Assembly (NCBI RefSeq): GCF_003719295.1
Contig: NZ_RFLW01000001.1
Location: 744,001 to 808,000, forward strand
Direction of reading: 5' to 3'
DNA: 64,000 nt
Source of the DNA: Haliea alexandrii
Lineage (GTDB): Bacteria; Pseudomonadota; Gammaproteobacteria; Pseudomonadales; Halieaceae
Made by a program: the position numbers and the translations under genes. The notes under the pieces were generated by a model that saw only the letters and a list, made by a program, of their open reading frames with translations, had not been told where the DNA came from and did not search any database. Positions 28,616 to 39,637 of the stretch are shown here, piece after piece (position 1 is the stretch's first letter; every line of letters begins with the position of its first letter).

Positions 28616-29446
28616 TCATATTCTGATACTGCCCTCGAACACAACGGCTGTCGGGCCGGTCATGGTCACCGGCTTGCCGGGGCCCGGCCAGTGTATCTCA
28701 AGCTTACCGCCAGGCAGGTGAACTGTCACGGTATCACGCAGCCAGCCGCGCAACATGCCATAGACCGCCGCCGCGCAGGCGCCCGTGCCACAGGCCAGCG
28801 TTTCGCCCGCTCCGCGCTCGTAAACGCGCAGCTTGATCTCCTGCTCTGAAAGAACCTGCATGAAGCCGGCATTGGCCCGCTGCGGGAAGCGCGGGTGCCG
28901 TTCGATGGCCGGGCCAAGCGTGGCGACCGGTGCAGCGGCCGTGTCGTCGACGCGCACTATGGCGTGGGGGTTGCCCATCGACAGCGCGCCGATCTCCAGT
29001 GGCTGGCCGTTTACCTCCAGTACGTAGTGGTCTGCCGTGGCATTCGCTATCAGGGGAATGCGCGCGGGCTCGAAAATCGGGGCGCCCATATCGACTTCCA
29101 CATGATGCTTGTCGCGCAGCCGCAACTCCAGCACACCGCCGGCGGTCTGCACGCGGATAACGCGCTTGCCGGTCAGCTGTTTGTCGCGCACGAAGCGCGC
29201 GAAGCAGCGGGCGCCATTGCCACAGTTCTCCACCTCGCTGCCATCGGCGTTGAAGATACGATAGCGAAAGTCCACCTCGGGGCTGTCTGGCGTCTCCACC
29301 AGCAGCACCTGGTCGCAGCCGATGCCGAAGTGCCGGTCGGCAAGACGCCGTATGTCGTCTTCACGCGGTTGGTAGCGCTGCGTGATCAGGTCGATGACCA
29401 CAAAGTCATTCCCCGCGCCGTGCATCTTGGTGAACTTGAGCAACAT
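28616..29446 (-). CDS. dapF: Diaminopimelate epimerase
   Basis: A 276-residue DapF that converts LL- to meso-diaminopimelate for lysine and peptidoglycan. The two catalytic cysteines are Cys75 (ENCGNGARC) and Cys219 (ACGTGACAA). [19 protein letters not shown] is the family N-terminus and fixes the start at 29446. lysA lies 13 bp upstream, and DUF484, xerC and yigB follow, as in many gammaproteobacteria. Confidence 0.96.
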   Translation of the reverse strand: MLLKFTKMHGAGNDFVVIDLITQRYQPREDDIRRLADRHFGIGCDQVLLVETPDSPEVDFRYRIFNADGSEVENCGNGARCFARFVRDKQLTGKRVIRVQTAGGVLELRLRDKHHVEVDMGAPIFEPARIPLIANATADHYVLEVNGQPLEIGALSMGNPHAIVRVDDTAAAPVATLGPAIERHPRFPQRANAGFMQVLSEQEIKLRVYERGAGETLACGTGACAAAVYGMLRGWLRDTVTVHLPGGKLEIHWPGPGKPVTMTGPTAVVFEGSIRI

Positions 29447-29459
29447 TGCCGAGTATTCC

Positions 29460-30710
29460 TCAGGCCGGCAGGCGGCATTCGCGCCGCAACAGGTCTTCAA
29501 GGGTTTCGCGCGCGCCCACAACGTGCACGGCGTCACCATCCACCATTACCTCTGCGGCGCGCGGCCGGCTGTTGTAATTGGAGCTCATGCTGAAGCCATA
29601 GGCGCCGGCACCGAACATGGCCAACAGGCTGCCTTCGCGCAGACACAGGGTGCGCTGCTTGCCAAGAAAGTCCCCGGTTTCGCACACGGGCCCGACGATA
29701 TCCCAGGTGGCGTTGATGCCTTCAGCCGCCGCATGACTCGGCTGGATATCCAGCCACGCCTGGTAGAGCGCAGGGCGGATCATGTCATTCATGCCCGCAT
29801 CGACCAGTGCGAAATTGTGCTCGGGGGTCTGCTTGAGGTACTCCACCCGGGTCAGCAGAAGGCCGGCTTCCGCGGCAATCGAACGCCCCGGCTCGAATAT
29901 CAGCGGTAACCGGCGTTCGCCCAGCGCTTCGCGTATGGCCCCGATATAGTCGGCGATAGCGGGCGGCTGTTCGTCGCGGTAGCGCACCCCGAGGCCGCCA
30001 CCGAGGTCGAGGTGGCGGATTTCGATGCCTTCGTCTGCCAGCGTATCGACCAGCAGGAGCAGGCGCCGCAGGGCGTCAATAAAAGGGCTGAGCTCGGTCA
30101 GCTGCGAGCCGATATGACAGTCCAGGCCGCGCACGTCGATGTGCGGCAGCGCCACAGCGCGACGGTAGAGCGGCAGTGCTTCGTCGACACCCAGGCCGAA
30201 CTTGTTTTCGCGCAACCCCGTGGAAATGTAGGGATGGGTGCGCGCATCCACGTCGGGGTTCACCCGAATGGAAACCGGCGCCTGCAGGTTCATCTGCGCG
30301 GCGACGCGGTTGAGCACCTCGAGCTCCGCCGCGGATTCCACGTTGAAACAGTGGATGCCCAGCTCCAGCGCTCTGGCCATCTCCTCGGCCGTTTTGGCCA
30401 CGCCGGAAAACACGGTTTTCGCCGGGTCACCACCGGCGGCAATCACGCGCTCCAGTTCGCCCACGGACACGATGTCAAAGCCTGCGCCGAGCCGTGCCAG
30501 CACATCGAGTACCGCGAGGTTGGAGTTGGCCTTGACCGCGTAGCAAATGAGGTGGGGCCAGTCAGCCAGGGCATCCTGGTAGGCCCGCAGCGCCGTTTCG
30601 AGGGCGGCGCGTGAATACACATAGCATGGCGTGCCGTACTGCTGGGCGATGGCGTCTGCGGTGACGTCTTCGGCATGCAAGATGCCGTCACGGAACTGGA
30701 AAAAACTCAT
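29460..30710 (-). CDS. lysA: Diaminopimelate decarboxylase
   Basis: A 416-residue PLP enzyme of the alanine-racemase fold that makes lysine from meso-diaminopimelate. Lys60 in [10 protein letters not shown] binds [29 protein letters not shown] and CETGDFLG are family motifs. The ATG at 30710 ([16 protein letters not shown]) matches typical starts; the upstream frame runs through the lptM region. It lies 14 bp after lptM and before dapF. Confidence 0.95.
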   Translation of the reverse strand: MSFFQFRDGILHAEDVTADAIAQQYGTPCYVYSRAALETALRAYQDALADWPHLICYAVKANSNLAVLDVLARLGAGFDIVSVGELERVIAAGGDPAKTVFSGVAKTAEEMARALELGIHCFNVESAAELEVLNRVAAQMNLQAPVSIRVNPDVDARTHPYISTGLRENKFGLGVDEALPLYRRAVALPHIDVRGLDCHIGSQLTELSPFIDALRRLLLLVDTLADEGIEIRHLDLGGGLGVRYRDEQPPAIADYIGAIREALGERRLPLIFEPGRSIAAEAGLLLTRVEYLKQTPEHNFALVDAGMNDMIRPALYQAWLDIQPSHAAAEGINATWDIVGPVCETGDFLGKQRTLCLREGSLLAMFGAGAYGFSMSSNYNSRPRAAEVMVDGDAVHVVGARETLEDLLRRECRLPA

Positions 30711-30724
30711 GGCTCTCTGCGTAC

Positions 30725-30889
30725 TCAATCGGTTGCGGAAGAAGGTGCTGTGCCAGCCGGCGGTGCACCAGCGGCGGGCGCTGGCGGAACGCTGACGGCG
30801 TCCGGGGGCGGCAGCTGCAGCGGGCCTGTTTGCCCGCAGCCCGCCAGTAGCGCCAGGGCGAGCAGCCAGTGAAGGCGCGTGTGAAGCAT
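30725..30889 (-). CDS. lptM: Small lipoprotein LptM (YifL-like)
   Basis: A 54-residue lipoprotein. The signal peptide ends in the lipobox LLAGC, and the mature start CGQTGPLQLPP is the LptM/YifL signature. LptM helps oxidative maturation of the LptD-LptE lipopolysaccharide translocon. The low-complexity Pro/Ala tail is usual for this family. Its place just before lysA is conserved. Confidence 0.87.
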   Translation of the reverse strand: MLHTRLHWLLALALLAGCGQTGPLQLPPPDAVSVPPAPAAGAPPAGTAPSSATD

Positions 30890-31048
30890 AACAAGGGTTC
30901 CGCTGTGAAAAGCGCGCAGTATACCCGAATTGACGTCGCGTTCTTGTGCGATAGAGGGTCGAATTGCACGCGGGATCATGGCAGGATTCCAGGCCCATGC
31001 TTCGTCGCGAGGCGCAGCCAGCTCTGAATCGTCCACGAGGGCCCACGC

Positions 31049-32053
31049 GTGCGTGTCATAGTTCCCCCGCTGTTATCGACACGGCAGTTCATCGGCTGCG
31101 GCCTGCTCGTCCTGTCGCTGTTACTGGACAACGCCGCACAGGCCGTTGAACCCCTCTACGGCAAGAACCTGACGCCGGTGGCTGGCCTTTTCGGTATGCC
31201 CTCGGCGCGCAGCGCGGCGCTGCTGTCCACGGGTGATGTGGCGTTCGCCGCGCACGGCGCTCTGGCCAGTCACGCCGTTTTTGATGCCTCAGCCTTCGAG
31301 GCGCTGCGCCTGGACGGTGAAACCCACCGTCTCGCCCTCGAGTGGCGCTATGCCTTTGCGCCGGGCTGGGAGCTCCAGGTGGAGCTGCCCTGGGTGAGCC
31401 ACAGCGGTGGCTCGCTTGATTCGCTGATCGACGGCTGGCACAGCCTGTGGGGTATGCCGGATGGCGGCCGCGATACGGTGCCCCGGGACCAGCTGGATTT
31501 TCGTTACCAGTCCACCGCTGCGTCTCTGTCACTGCGCGACAGTGCCTCGGGGGCGGGTGATGTCACGCTCGCGCTGCAGCGCGCACTCGTCGATGACAAT
31601 GAGTGGCAGGTGAGCGCGGGGCTCGGTTACAAGCTGGCGACAGGAGAAGACCGCGAGCTCCTCGGCAGCGGTGCGGAAGATGCTTTCGCGGTGCTGCGGG
31701 CCAACTGGGCGCCAGCCGGGAGTCGCGGGCAACTGTTCGGGCAGGCCGGCTACTTGCGCGCGGGCCAGATTGCAGGCCTGCAGGCCGTGCAGGAGCGAGA
31801 CCTCTGGTTTGCCGGGCTGGGTATCGGCTGGGCAGTGCATGAGCGCGTGACCTTGCTGGCCCAGATTGATGCCCAGTCAGCGCCCTTGCAGAGTGATTTG
31901 ACGGCCTTGGGCGCCACGGCACTGCTGCTGAATGTGGGTGCGCGCTGGCAGGTGAGCCCCCGCTGGGCGCTGGAGGCCGGGTTTATTGAGGATATTCGCG
32001 TAGAGACAGCCCCCGATGTCACCTTTCAGGCCAGCCTGCGCTTTACCCCTTGA
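31049..32053 (+). CDS. DUF3187 family outer-membrane protein
   Basis: A 334-residue protein with a signal peptide (cleavage near AQA, residue 32) and a beta-rich mature part. Repeated strands such as LALEWRYAFAPGWELQVELPWVSHSGG and the ending VTFQASLRFTP suggest an outer-membrane barrel. It resembles DUF3187 proteins, which have no known function. It is divergent from the lptM-lysA genes and convergent with argH, so it is probably monocistronic. Confidence 0.68.
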   Translation: MRVIVPPLLSTRQFIGCGLLVLSLLLDNAAQAVEPLYGKNLTPVAGLFGMPSARSAALLSTGDVAFAAHGALASHAVFDASAFEALRLDGETHRLALEWRYAFAPGWELQVELPWVSHSGGSLDSLIDGWHSLWGMPDGGRDTVPRDQLDFRYQSTAASLSLRDSASGAGDVTLALQRALVDDNEWQVSAGLGYKLATGEDRELLGSGAEDAFAVLRANWAPAGSRGQLFGQAGYLRAGQIAGLQAVQERDLWFAGLGIGWAVHERVTLLAQIDAQSAPLQSDLTALGATALLLNVGARWQVSPRWALEAGFIEDIRVETAPDVTFQASLRFTP

Positions 32054-32093
32054 TGCGCCCGCGGCTGCACCGGGGCAGGCAACGGTGGCGCGC

Positions 32094-33497
32094 TTACGCC
32101 GGCCGTGCGTCGAGACGCTGCAGAGCAGTGCCGGCCGCGGCCTGCACCTGACGCGGTGCGGTACCCCCCAGGTGGTCGCGTGCGGCAACGGACCCCTCCA
32201 GGGTCAGCACATCGAACACATCCGCGGCGATGTCGGCGTGGAAGCTCTGCAGTGTGGCAAGTGACATCTCCGCCAGGTCGGCGCCGCTGGCCACACCGTG
32301 GGCGACGGCCTTGCCCACCACTTCGTGGGCATCGCGAAAGGGCAGGCCCTTGCGCACCAGATAGTCGGCGAGGTCCGTGGCGGTGGAAAACCCACGGCGT
32401 GCCGCTTCGCGCATCTGCTCGCTGCGGGGCCGGATGGCGGGGACCATGTCGGCGAAGGCGCGCAGGCTGCCCAGCACCGTATCGATCGTGTCGAACAGCG
32501 GCTCCTTGTCCTCCTGGTTGTCCTTGTTGTACGCCAGCGGCTGGCTTTTCATCAGGGTGAGCAGGGAGATCAGGTGCCCATTGACCCGGCCCACCTTGCC
32601 CCGCACCAGTTCGGGCACATCCGGGTTTTTCTTCTGCGGCATGATGGATGAACCGGTGCAGAAGCGGTCCGGCAGCTCAATGAAGTTGAACTGGGCCGAT
32701 GTCCACAGCACCAGCTCCTCGGACATGCGCGACAGGTGGGTCATGAGCAGCGCGGCAAAGCTGCAGAATTCGATGGCGAAGTCTCGGTCTGACACCGAAT
32801 CCAGCGAGTTGGCGGTGGGGCGGTCGAAGCCCAGGGCGCGCGCGGTCATATCGCGGTCGATGGGGTAGGTGGTGCCCGCGAGGGCGGCGGCACCCAGCGG
32901 CGACTGGTTGAGGCGCGCGCGGCAGTCCATGAGCCGGCCGTAATCGCGCTCCAGCATCTCGTTCCAGGCCAGCAAATGATGGCCGAACACCACCGGCTGT
33001 GCGGTCTGCAGGTGGGTAAAGCCGGGCATGATGGTGTTGCACTGGGCTGCGGCGAGCTCGATGGTGCCGCGCTGCAGGCGGGTGAGCTCTCCCGCAATGA
33101 GGTCAATGGCGGCGCGCAGGTGCAGTCGGATGTCGGTGGCAACCTGGTCGTTGCGCGAGCGGCCAGTGTGCAGTTTCTTGCCGGTATTGCCGATCAGCTC
33201 GGTCAGGCGCGCCTCGATGTTCATGTGCACGTCTTCGCGCTCGATAGACCAGCCGAAGTCACCCCGGGCAATCTCCGCTTCGACCTGATCAAGCCCGGCC
33301 TGGATCTGTTCGCGTTCCTCTGCTGTGAGCACACCCACCGCGCAGAGCATGTCGGCGTGGGCGCGCGAGCCCTGGATATCTTCCCGGGCCATGCGCTGGT
33401 CGAATTGGACCGATGCGGTAAAACGCTGCACGAATTGATCGGTGGGTTCGGCGAAGCGGCCGCCCCAGAGGGTGTTGGTGTCTGTCTGCTTGCTCAT
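32094..33497 (-). CDS. argH: Argininosuccinate lyase
   Basis: A 467-residue ArgH that splits argininosuccinate to arginine and fumarate. The fumarase/ASL signature [12 protein letters not shown] is intact near residue 280, and [12 protein letters not shown] and HLQTAQPV are typical. It is divergent from algZ, an arrangement shared with Pseudomonas. It is the only arginine-synthesis gene in the window. Confidence 0.96.
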   Translation of the reverse strand: MSKQTDTNTLWGGRFAEPTDQFVQRFTASVQFDQRMAREDIQGSRAHADMLCAVGVLTAEEREQIQAGLDQVEAEIARGDFGWSIEREDVHMNIEARLTELIGNTGKKLHTGRSRNDQVATDIRLHLRAAIDLIAGELTRLQRGTIELAAAQCNTIMPGFTHLQTAQPVVFGHHLLAWNEMLERDYGRLMDCRARLNQSPLGAAALAGTTYPIDRDMTARALGFDRPTANSLDSVSDRDFAIEFCSFAALLMTHLSRMSEELVLWTSAQFNFIELPDRFCTGSSIMPQKKNPDVPELVRGKVGRVNGHLISLLTLMKSQPLAYNKDNQEDKEPLFDTIDTVLGSLRAFADMVPAIRPRSEQMREAARRGFSTATDLADYLVRKGLPFRDAHEVVGKAVAHGVASGADLAEMSLATLQSFHADIAADVFDVLTLEGSVAARDHLGGTAPRQVQAAAGTALQRLDARPA

Positions 33498-33610
33498 GTT
33501 GATCCGTATCTGGTTGGGGGCCCGCTGCAGGCCATGGCTGGCGTTCTGGCGCTTGTGCCGGTCGCGCTTGGGTGCAAGTATACCACCGGGGTGGACAAGG
33601 GTTGGTGCAC

Positions 33611-34669
33611 ATGCAGGATGTGGGGGAGCAACAGCTGGCGGCGCGAGCGCAGGCCTCGGGTGCGTTCTTCATTCCGGATCTCTGTGCACCGCGTGCACTC
33701 CTGTTTCTGGTTCTGCTCGCCGAGCTTATGGTGCTGATGTACACCCTGGCGGTCAGTAGTCTGCCGCGCTTCGACTGGACGGTGCTGGCGACCGGCTCGG
33801 TGCTGGTGCAATGGCTGGTGCTGGCGAGCGCCGTGGCCCTGTGCCTGTTGCGCGGCTGGTTTTCGCGCCACAGTCTGTGGTTGGCGGCGGCCGGCAGCAT
33901 ACTGCTCGTGGTGATAGTGACGGGCCTCTCCAGCGAGTTGATCCTGCGGTTTTACCCGGCGCTGATGGCGGATGCCGACGACCGTTGGTGGGTGTTGCGC
34001 AATACCCTGGTCGCCGCGCTGGTTGCCGGTATCGCCCTGCGGTATTTCTACCTGCAGCAGCAGCTGACCCTGCGCGAGCACTCGGAACTGCAGGCCCGCA
34101 TTGATTCGCTGCAGGCCCGTATTCGCCCGCACTTTTTGTTCAACACCCTGAACAGTATTGCCAGTCTTATTGCTTCGCATCCCGAGCGCGCCGAGGCCGC
34201 CGTCGAAGATCTGGCAGAGCTGTTCCGCGCTAGCCTGCGTCATTCCGGACCGGGCGACACCGTCGCCGAAGAGGTGCATCGCTGCGAGCTGTACCTTGGT
34301 ATCGAGCGCCTGCGCCTCGGCGACCGCCTGCAGGTGGACTGGCAGGTGGCTGAGGGCGTGGGCGCGCTGCCCATGCCCAGCCTCATCCTGCAGCCGCTGG
34401 TGGAAAACGCCGTGTATCACGGCATATCACTGTTGCCGGGGGGCGGGCTTGTTCGCGTTGTTGTGGCAGAGGATAACGGCGATGTGCATGTGGTGATCGA
34501 AAACCCGCGACCGGAGCCGCCCGCTGCCAGCCGTGGTGAGCGCATGGCGTTGACCAACATCGAGCAGCGCCTGCTGGCGCTCTACGGTGAGGCAGCAAGT
34601 TTGCGCCCGTGGGAAGCCCACGGGCACTTTCGCGTGGAATTACGCTACCCGGTGGAGTCGCTGGTGTGA
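33611..34669 (+). CDS. algZ: AlgZ/FimS-type sensor histidine kinase (LytS family)
   Basis: A 352-residue LytS/YehU-class kinase. Four or so hydrophobic segments fill residues 25-145, followed by the His_kinase domain with His174 in [11 protein letters not shown] and an ATPase region ([14 protein letters not shown]). It pairs with the LytTR response regulator downstream. In Pseudomonas the AlgZ-AlgR pair governs alginate, type IV pili and virulence; here pilU elsewhere in the window is a possible target. The ATG at 33611 is the most likely start. Its stop overlaps the algR start. Confidence 0.88.
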   Translation: MQDVGEQQLAARAQASGAFFIPDLCAPRALLFLVLLAELMVLMYTLAVSSLPRFDWTVLATGSVLVQWLVLASAVALCLLRGWFSRHSLWLAAAGSILLVVIVTGLSSELILRFYPALMADADDRWWVLRNTLVAALVAGIALRYFYLQQQLTLREHSELQARIDSLQARIRPHFLFNTLNSIASLIASHPERAEAAVEDLAELFRASLRHSGPGDTVAEEVHRCELYLGIERLRLGDRLQVDWQVAEGVGALPMPSLILQPLVENAVYHGISLLPGGGLVRVVVAEDNGDVHVVIENPRPEPPAASRGERMALTNIEQRLLALYGEAASLRPWEAHGHFRVELRYPVESLV

Positions 34670-35394
34670 AAGTCCTGCTGGTTGATGACGAGCCGCTGGC
34701 GCGCGAGCGCCTGCGTCGATTGTTGCAGCGACTGCGCCCCGAGGCCTGCGTCATTGAGGCGGATTCGGGAGAGGCGGCACTGGCGCTGTTGGCGCGTGAG
34801 GATCCCGCACTGGTGTTGCTGGATGTGCGTATGCCCGGCATGGATGGTATTGAGGTGGCGGCGGCCATGGACCGCTTGCCGGCACCGCCCGCCGTGATTT
34901 TTTGCACCGCGTACGATGAATATGCGCTCGACGCCCTGCGTCATCAGGCGGTTGCCTACCTGCTGAAACCCGTGCGTGAGTCGGAGCTCGCCCGGGCGCT
35001 GGCCACGGCCGGACGGGTCAATCGCGTGCAGCTGGCCGCATTGTCCGATGGTGAGCCAGCGGGTCGTTCCCAGGTGAGTAGCCAGGGGCACCGCGGCCTG
35101 GAGACATTGCCCATTGCCGAGGTCCGCTGCTTTATCGCGGAGCAGAAGTATGTGACGGCAGTCGCTCCCGGGCGTGAACTCCTGATTCAGGACGCGTTGA
35201 AGGATCTGGAGCAGGAGTTCGCCGCAGACTTCCTGCGCGTGCATCGCAACGCCCTGGTAGCCCGGCGCCACATCCAGCGCTTGCGGCGCGATACGCAAGG
35301 CGGCTGGTCGGTCGAGCTGGATGGCGTGGCCCTGCGACCGCAGGTCAGCCGCCGGCACCTGGCGGCCGTGAAGGCACGGTTACAGCAGAGCTGA
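34666..35394 (+). CDS. algR: AlgR-type LytTR response regulator
   Basis: A 242-residue response regulator. The receiver domain (1-120) has the phospho-acceptor Asp53 (LVLLDVRMPG) and Lys in LLKPVRE. A LytTR DNA-binding domain fills about 140-242 (EVRCFIAEQKYVTAV..., FLRVHRNALVARRHI). The GTG at 34666 overlaps the kinase stop (GTGA), giving translational coupling, and begins exactly at the receiver domain. Next is hemC, as in Pseudomonas. Confidence 0.92.
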   Translation: MKVLLVDDEPLARERLRRLLQRLRPEACVIEADSGEAALALLAREDPALVLLDVRMPGMDGIEVAAAMDRLPAPPAVIFCTAYDEYALDALRHQAVAYLLKPVRESELARALATAGRVNRVQLAALSDGEPAGRSQVSSQGHRGLETLPIAEVRCFIAEQKYVTAVAPGRELLIQDALKDLEQEFAADFLRVHRNALVARRHIQRLRRDTQGGWSVELDGVALRPQVSRRHLAAVKARLQQS

Positions 35395-35484
35395 GAACGC
35401 AGCCGCCGCTGCGGGCGGCCGGGCAAAGTCGCAGCGCCGGGACGTGGCTGGTATCATCGCGCCTCGCTCTGCAGGAACCTGTTC

Positions 35485-36417
35485 ATGTCCCGTACCATTA
35501 CCATCGCTACCCGAGAAAGTCCGCTCGCGCTGTGGCAGGCCGAGTTTGTTCGCGACGCCTTGCAACAAACCCATCCGGGCCTTGACGTACAGCTGCTGGG
35601 CATGACATCCCGCGGCGACCAGCTGCTGGATGTGCCGCTGGCCAAGGTGGGCGGCAAGGGACTGTTCGTGAAAGAGCTGGAAACCGCATTGCTCGATGGC
35701 AGCGCGGATATCGCCGTGCATTCGATGAAGGATGTCCCGATGGAATTCCCCGAGGGCCTCTGCCTCGGCGTGATCTGTGAGCGCGAGGATCCCCGGGATG
35801 CCTTTGTCAGCAACCACTATGATAATGTGGCTACGCTGCCGCCGGGCAGCATTGTCGGTACCTCCAGCCTGCGTCGGGAGTGCCAGCTGCGGGCGGCGCG
35901 CCCCGACCTTGAGGTGCGCTTTCTGCGCGGGAATGTGAACACGCGCTTGCGCAAGCTCGATGCGGGCGAGTACGACGCCATTATCCTCGCGACCGCCGGG
36001 CTGCTGCGCTTGCAGATGGACGAGCGCATTCGGCAGCGCATGCCGGTGACCGAGTCACTGCCCGCTGGCGGGCAGGGTGCGGTGGGCATCGAGCTGCGCA
36101 GCAGCGACCAGGAGCTGCTGACGCTGTTGCAGCCCTTACACAACGTGCCCACGGCGCTGCGGGTGACCGCGGAGCGTGCCCTGAACCGTCGCCTGGAGGG
36201 CGGCTGCCAGGTCCCGATTGCCTGCTACGCGGAACTGGAGTCGGGCAATGAAATGCTGTGGCTGCGCGGCCTGGTGGGCCGGCCGGATGGTGGCCTGCTG
36301 CTGCGCGCCGAGGCCCGGGCACCGGTGGCCGAGGCGGAGGCGCTGGGCATTGCCGTGGCGGAAGACCTGTTGGGGCAGGGCGCGGGCGCTATTCTGGCCG
36401 AGGTCTATGGTCGCTAG
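35485..36417 (+). CDS. hemC: Hydroxymethylbilane synthase (porphobilinogen deaminase)
   Basis: A 310-residue HemC that joins four porphobilinogens in heme synthesis. Cys241 ([13 protein letters not shown]) holds the dipyrromethane cofactor. [17 protein letters not shown] at the N-terminus and [12 protein letters not shown] are family motifs. It lies 90 bp after algR and overlaps hemD by 11 bp. Confidence 0.97.
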   Translation: MSRTITIATRESPLALWQAEFVRDALQQTHPGLDVQLLGMTSRGDQLLDVPLAKVGGKGLFVKELETALLDGSADIAVHSMKDVPMEFPEGLCLGVICEREDPRDAFVSNHYDNVATLPPGSIVGTSSLRRECQLRAARPDLEVRFLRGNVNTRLRKLDAGEYDAIILATAGLLRLQMDERIRQRMPVTESLPAGGQGAVGIELRSSDQELLTLLQPLHNVPTALRVTAERALNRRLEGGCQVPIACYAELESGNEMLWLRGLVGRPDGGLLLRAEARAPVAEAEALGIAVAEDLLGQGAGAILAEVYGR

Positions 36418-37183
36418 ATCGGTGCTGGTCACCCGTCCCGCCGGGCAGGGCGAGCACCTGTGTTCTGCGCTGGCGGCGCGTGGGTTCACCGCGCATCACC
36501 TGCCCTTTTTGCAGCTGCAGCCCTTGACGCCCCTGCCCGTCGCCGAGCGGCTCCGTGTGCAGGCGCTCGATCGTGTGCAGCATGTCATTTTTGTCAGTGC
36601 CAATGCAGTCGGTTTTGGCATGCCGGTCATTGAGCGCTATTGGCCTCAATTGCCGGTTGGCCTGCACTGGTATGCGGTGGGCGAAGGGACGGCCCGCGCG
36701 CTCGCCGGTTTTGATGTAGTGGCTATGACACCCGGCGAGAACATGAGTAGTGAGGGTTTGCTCAATCTGCCAGGCCTGCGTGACTGTGCCGGAGAGCAGG
36801 TGTTGATCGTGAAGGGGCAGGGAGGGCGCGACACGTTGCGGCGTGAGCTCACCCGGCGCGGTGCCCATGTCGAGACCCTTGCGTGCTATCGTCGCCTCAG
36901 TCCATCCATGGCGCCGGGGGCTCTCGCCACCGCGCTGGCCGATTGGCAGATCGAGGTGATTTGCATCAGCAGCGGTGACGGCCTGAACACGATGCTGGCG
37001 TTGCTTAGCCCCGAAGAAACCACTAAGTTACAGGGAGTCACCTTGCTATTGCCCTCGCGGCGCGTTGCGGATGCGGCGATGGCAGCGGGATTCAAGCATT
37101 GTCTGGTTGCGGACAATGCCTCCGACGGTGCCATGTTGCGCGCCCTGGAGCACTGGAGCCCGGTGAAGGGAGAGAAGAAGTGA
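36407..37183 (+). CDS. hemD: Uroporphyrinogen-III synthase
   Basis: A 258-residue HemD that closes hydroxymethylbilane to uroporphyrinogen III. The family is poorly conserved, but [44 protein letters not shown] and CYRR are typical, and it follows hemC. The ATG at 36407 lies inside the hemC end, an 11 bp overlap. hemX follows with a GTGA overlap. Confidence 0.92.
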   Translation: MVARSVLVTRPAGQGEHLCSALAARGFTAHHLPFLQLQPLTPLPVAERLRVQALDRVQHVIFVSANAVGFGMPVIERYWPQLPVGLHWYAVGEGTARALAGFDVVAMTPGENMSSEGLLNLPGLRDCAGEQVLIVKGQGGRDTLRRELTRRGAHVETLACYRRLSPSMAPGALATALADWQIEVICISSGDGLNTMLALLSPEETTKLQGVTLLLPSRRVADAAMAAGFKHCLVADNASDGAMLRALEHWSPVKGEKK

Positions 37184-38379
37184 GTGATGAAAAAGACCTG
37201 ACTGAAACATCCCCCCCAGTGGCAGCCGAGCCACCCCGGGGAGAGCCCGATGCCGCGCCTGAGCCGGCGCCCGAACAGCCCGCATCCCAGCTGGAGGCCG
37301 CTCCCCGGGCGCGCAGCGGCGGCGCCGTCGCCTGGTTCGCTCTGTTGCTGGTGCTCGGTCTTGCCGCGGCGGCCGCGTGGCTGGTGCTGCAGGCGCAGTC
37401 GCGTGAAGCCGCGGTGCTGCAACGTCTGGTGGAACTGGAAGAGGTCGATCACAGTGCCCAGGTGGTCGCCGCGGACGACGCGGAGATTCGTGCCGAGCTG
37501 CGTGCGCTTGAACGCAGCGTGCAGGATACGCTGGAGCAGCGCCTGAATACGGTACAGCCACAACTGCAGCGCCAGGCCGCGTCGGTGCGGGAGCAGGCTT
37601 CCCGCCTGCAGGCCCTGGAAACACGCCTGGCAGAGCAGCGCGCGGAGCTCGCGCAACTGCGCGGTGGCGATCGCGACAGTTGGCTGCTGGCTGAAGTTGA
37701 GTACCTGTTGCGGCTCGCCAACCAGCGGCTGATCATGGCCGGGGATGCCGTCTCGGCGCGGCGCTTGCTGCAAAGCGCGGACGGTATTCTGCGCCAGCTC
37801 GACAGCACGGCGCTACACCCGGTGCGGCGTGCGGTGGCGGAGGACCTCGCGGCATTGCGCGCACTGCCGGAGCTGGATGTCGAGGGTTTGTACCTGCGTC
37901 TCGGTGCACTGGTTGACCAGGTGGCCGGGCTGGTGATTTTCGAGCTGCCGGAGCGGTCGGACGGCCCCGAGGCAGCAGCGGCTGACACCTGGCAACAGCG
38001 CCTGCAGCAGGGCTATCAGCAGGCGCTGGCGACCCTGTCCAAATACATTGTGGTGCGCCGCCGTGAGGTGCCGGTCGAGGCGCTGGTGGATCCGCAGTGG
38101 GAAGGCCTGCTGCGCCAGAATCTGGTCATGCTGTTGCAGCAGGCACAGGTGGCGTTGTTATCGGGAAATCAGCCCCTGTACGAGGCGAGCCTGCAGCGCG
38201 CCCAGCGCTGGCTGACCGAGTTTTTCCTGGCGGACGAGGCGGCGGCAAGTGCCGTGGCAAACGAACTGGAGGATCTCTCCCATGAGGTCATTGCCGTGCC
38301 GCTGCCGGACATCTCCGCATCGCTGGCGGCGCTGAAGACTTACACCGAGCCGCGCCTGCAGCGCGACGGAGCGCAATAG
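37180..38379 (+). CDS. hemX: HemX-like protein
   Basis: A 399-residue HemX. A Pro/Glu/Ala-rich cytoplasmic head (1-45) precedes one membrane helix (about 48-70), a coiled coil (about 75-160) and a HemX domain (LAEVEYLLRLANQRLIMAGD). It is named from the hem operon, but has no proven enzyme activity; it may organise a membrane complex with HemY. The GTG at 37180 overlaps the hemD stop and is preferred because there is no in-frame ATG nearby. Confidence 0.9.
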   Translation: MSDEKDLTETSPPVAAEPPRGEPDAAPEPAPEQPASQLEAAPRARSGGAVAWFALLLVLGLAAAAAWLVLQAQSREAAVLQRLVELEEVDHSAQVVAADDAEIRAELRALERSVQDTLEQRLNTVQPQLQRQAASVREQASRLQALETRLAEQRAELAQLRGGDRDSWLLAEVEYLLRLANQRLIMAGDAVSARRLLQSADGILRQLDSTALHPVRRAVAEDLAALRALPELDVEGLYLRLGALVDQVAGLVIFELPERSDGPEAAAADTWQQRLQQGYQQALATLSKYIVVRRREVPVEALVDPQWEGLLRQNLVMLLQQAQVALLSGNQPLYEASLQRAQRWLTEFFLADEAAASAVANELEDLSHEVIAVPLPDISASLAALKTYTEPRLQRDGAQ

Positions 38380-38381
38380 TC

Positions 38382-39629
38382 ATGCGTGGGCTGTTGATGG
38401 TGGCGCTGCTCGCGCTGTTGCTGGGAGTCGGGGTCGTTGCGCTGATCGAAAGCCAGCCCGGTTATGTGCTGGTGGCTTACGGGCATTACACCGTGGAGAC
38501 CAGCCTGTGGGTGGGGCTGGTGCTGCTGGCGCTACTCGCCGTGCTGCTGTATGCGGCGATCGGCCTGCTGCGCAAGCTGCTTTCCGGTCAGCGCTCCATC
38601 GCCGGTTGGCTGGGCCAGCGCAAGACGCGCCGCGCGGCCCGGCTCACCCATCGCGGGCTGATCAACTTTATCGAGGGCAACTGGGAGCGTGCGCGGCGTC
38701 AGCTGATTGGCGGTGCCGAACACAGCGAGGTTCCGCTGCTCAATTACCTTATCGCTGCCCGCGCCAGCTTTCAGCTGAGCGAGCCGGACAAGATGCGCGA
38801 GTACCTGGGTGTGGCGGAGCAAGCGGGGTCGGATGCCGGTATCGCAGTGGAGCTCACCCAGGCCGAGTTGAAGTTACAGGGCGGGCAGTACGAACAGGCG
38901 GTCGCCACGCTGGAACGCGCGCGGCGCAATGCAGGCCGCCACCCGTACGTGCTGAAGCTGCTGCACAAGGCGTATTTCGGACTGGAGGACTGGGACGCGC
39001 TGCTCAAGCTGTTGCCGGAGTTGCGCAAACACGCCGTATTGGATGAGCCTGCATTGCTTGAGCTGGAGCGTACGGTGCATATCCGCCTGTTGGAGCACTG
39101 CGCCACGGCAGAGTCCGGCGATGTCCCGGCCGCGTTGCATCAGCGCTGGCAGGCAACCCCCACGACGCTGCGTCAGGACAAGGTGATTCTGCGCAACTAT
39201 GTGGGCGCTTTGATTCATGCCGGCGATGCCAGTGGCGCGGCCAAGGTGATTCAGCGCGCACTGAAGCAGGACTGGGACGCCGATCTGGCGCGCCTGTTTG
39301 GTTACGTGGAGTTGCCGGATGCCGGACGTCAGCTGGCCCAGGCTGAAGCCTGGCTGCTAGACCACCCGCGCGATCATCAGTTGCTGCTGACCCTGGGGCG
39401 GCTGGCCTGTCGTCACGAACTGTGGGGCAAGGCGAGAGATTACTTTGAAGGCAGTTACCGGCAGCGGCGCACGGCGGAAGTGTGTGCGGAGTTGGGTCGA
39501 TTGCTGGCCGCTCTGGGCGAAGACCGTGAGAGCGCTACGTACTTCCGAGAAGGCCTGTTGCTGCGTGAAAAAAGCCTGCCGTTGCTGCCGCAGCCGAAGC
39601 AGCACGCCCCCGCGCTCGCCGCCTCTTAG
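38382..39629 (+). CDS. hemY: HemY-like TPR membrane protein
   Basis: A 415-residue HemY_N family protein. Two membrane helices lie near 3-20 and 38-65, followed by TPR-like helical repeats. It is the proteobacterial HemY of the hemCDXY operon, not the protoporphyrinogen oxidase of the same name. Its role is unclear; it is thought to help late heme or tetrapyrrole steps. It begins two bases after the hemX stop and ends the operon, convergent with ubiD. Confidence 0.9.
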   Translation: MRGLLMVALLALLLGVGVVALIESQPGYVLVAYGHYTVETSLWVGLVLLALLAVLLYAAIGLLRKLLSGQRSIAGWLGQRKTRRAARLTHRGLINFIEGNWERARRQLIGGAEHSEVPLLNYLIAARASFQLSEPDKMREYLGVAEQAGSDAGIAVELTQAELKLQGGQYEQAVATLERARRNAGRHPYVLKLLHKAYFGLEDWDALLKLLPELRKHAVLDEPALLELERTVHIRLLEHCATAESGDVPAALHQRWQATPTTLRQDKVILRNYVGALIHAGDASGAAKVIQRALKQDWDADLARLFGYVELPDAGRQLAQAEAWLLDHPRDHQLLLTLGRLACRHELWGKARDYFEGSYRQRRTAEVCAELGRLLAALGEDRESATYFREGLLLREKSLPLLPQPKQHAPALAAS

Positions 39630-39637
39630 GCGCCGCG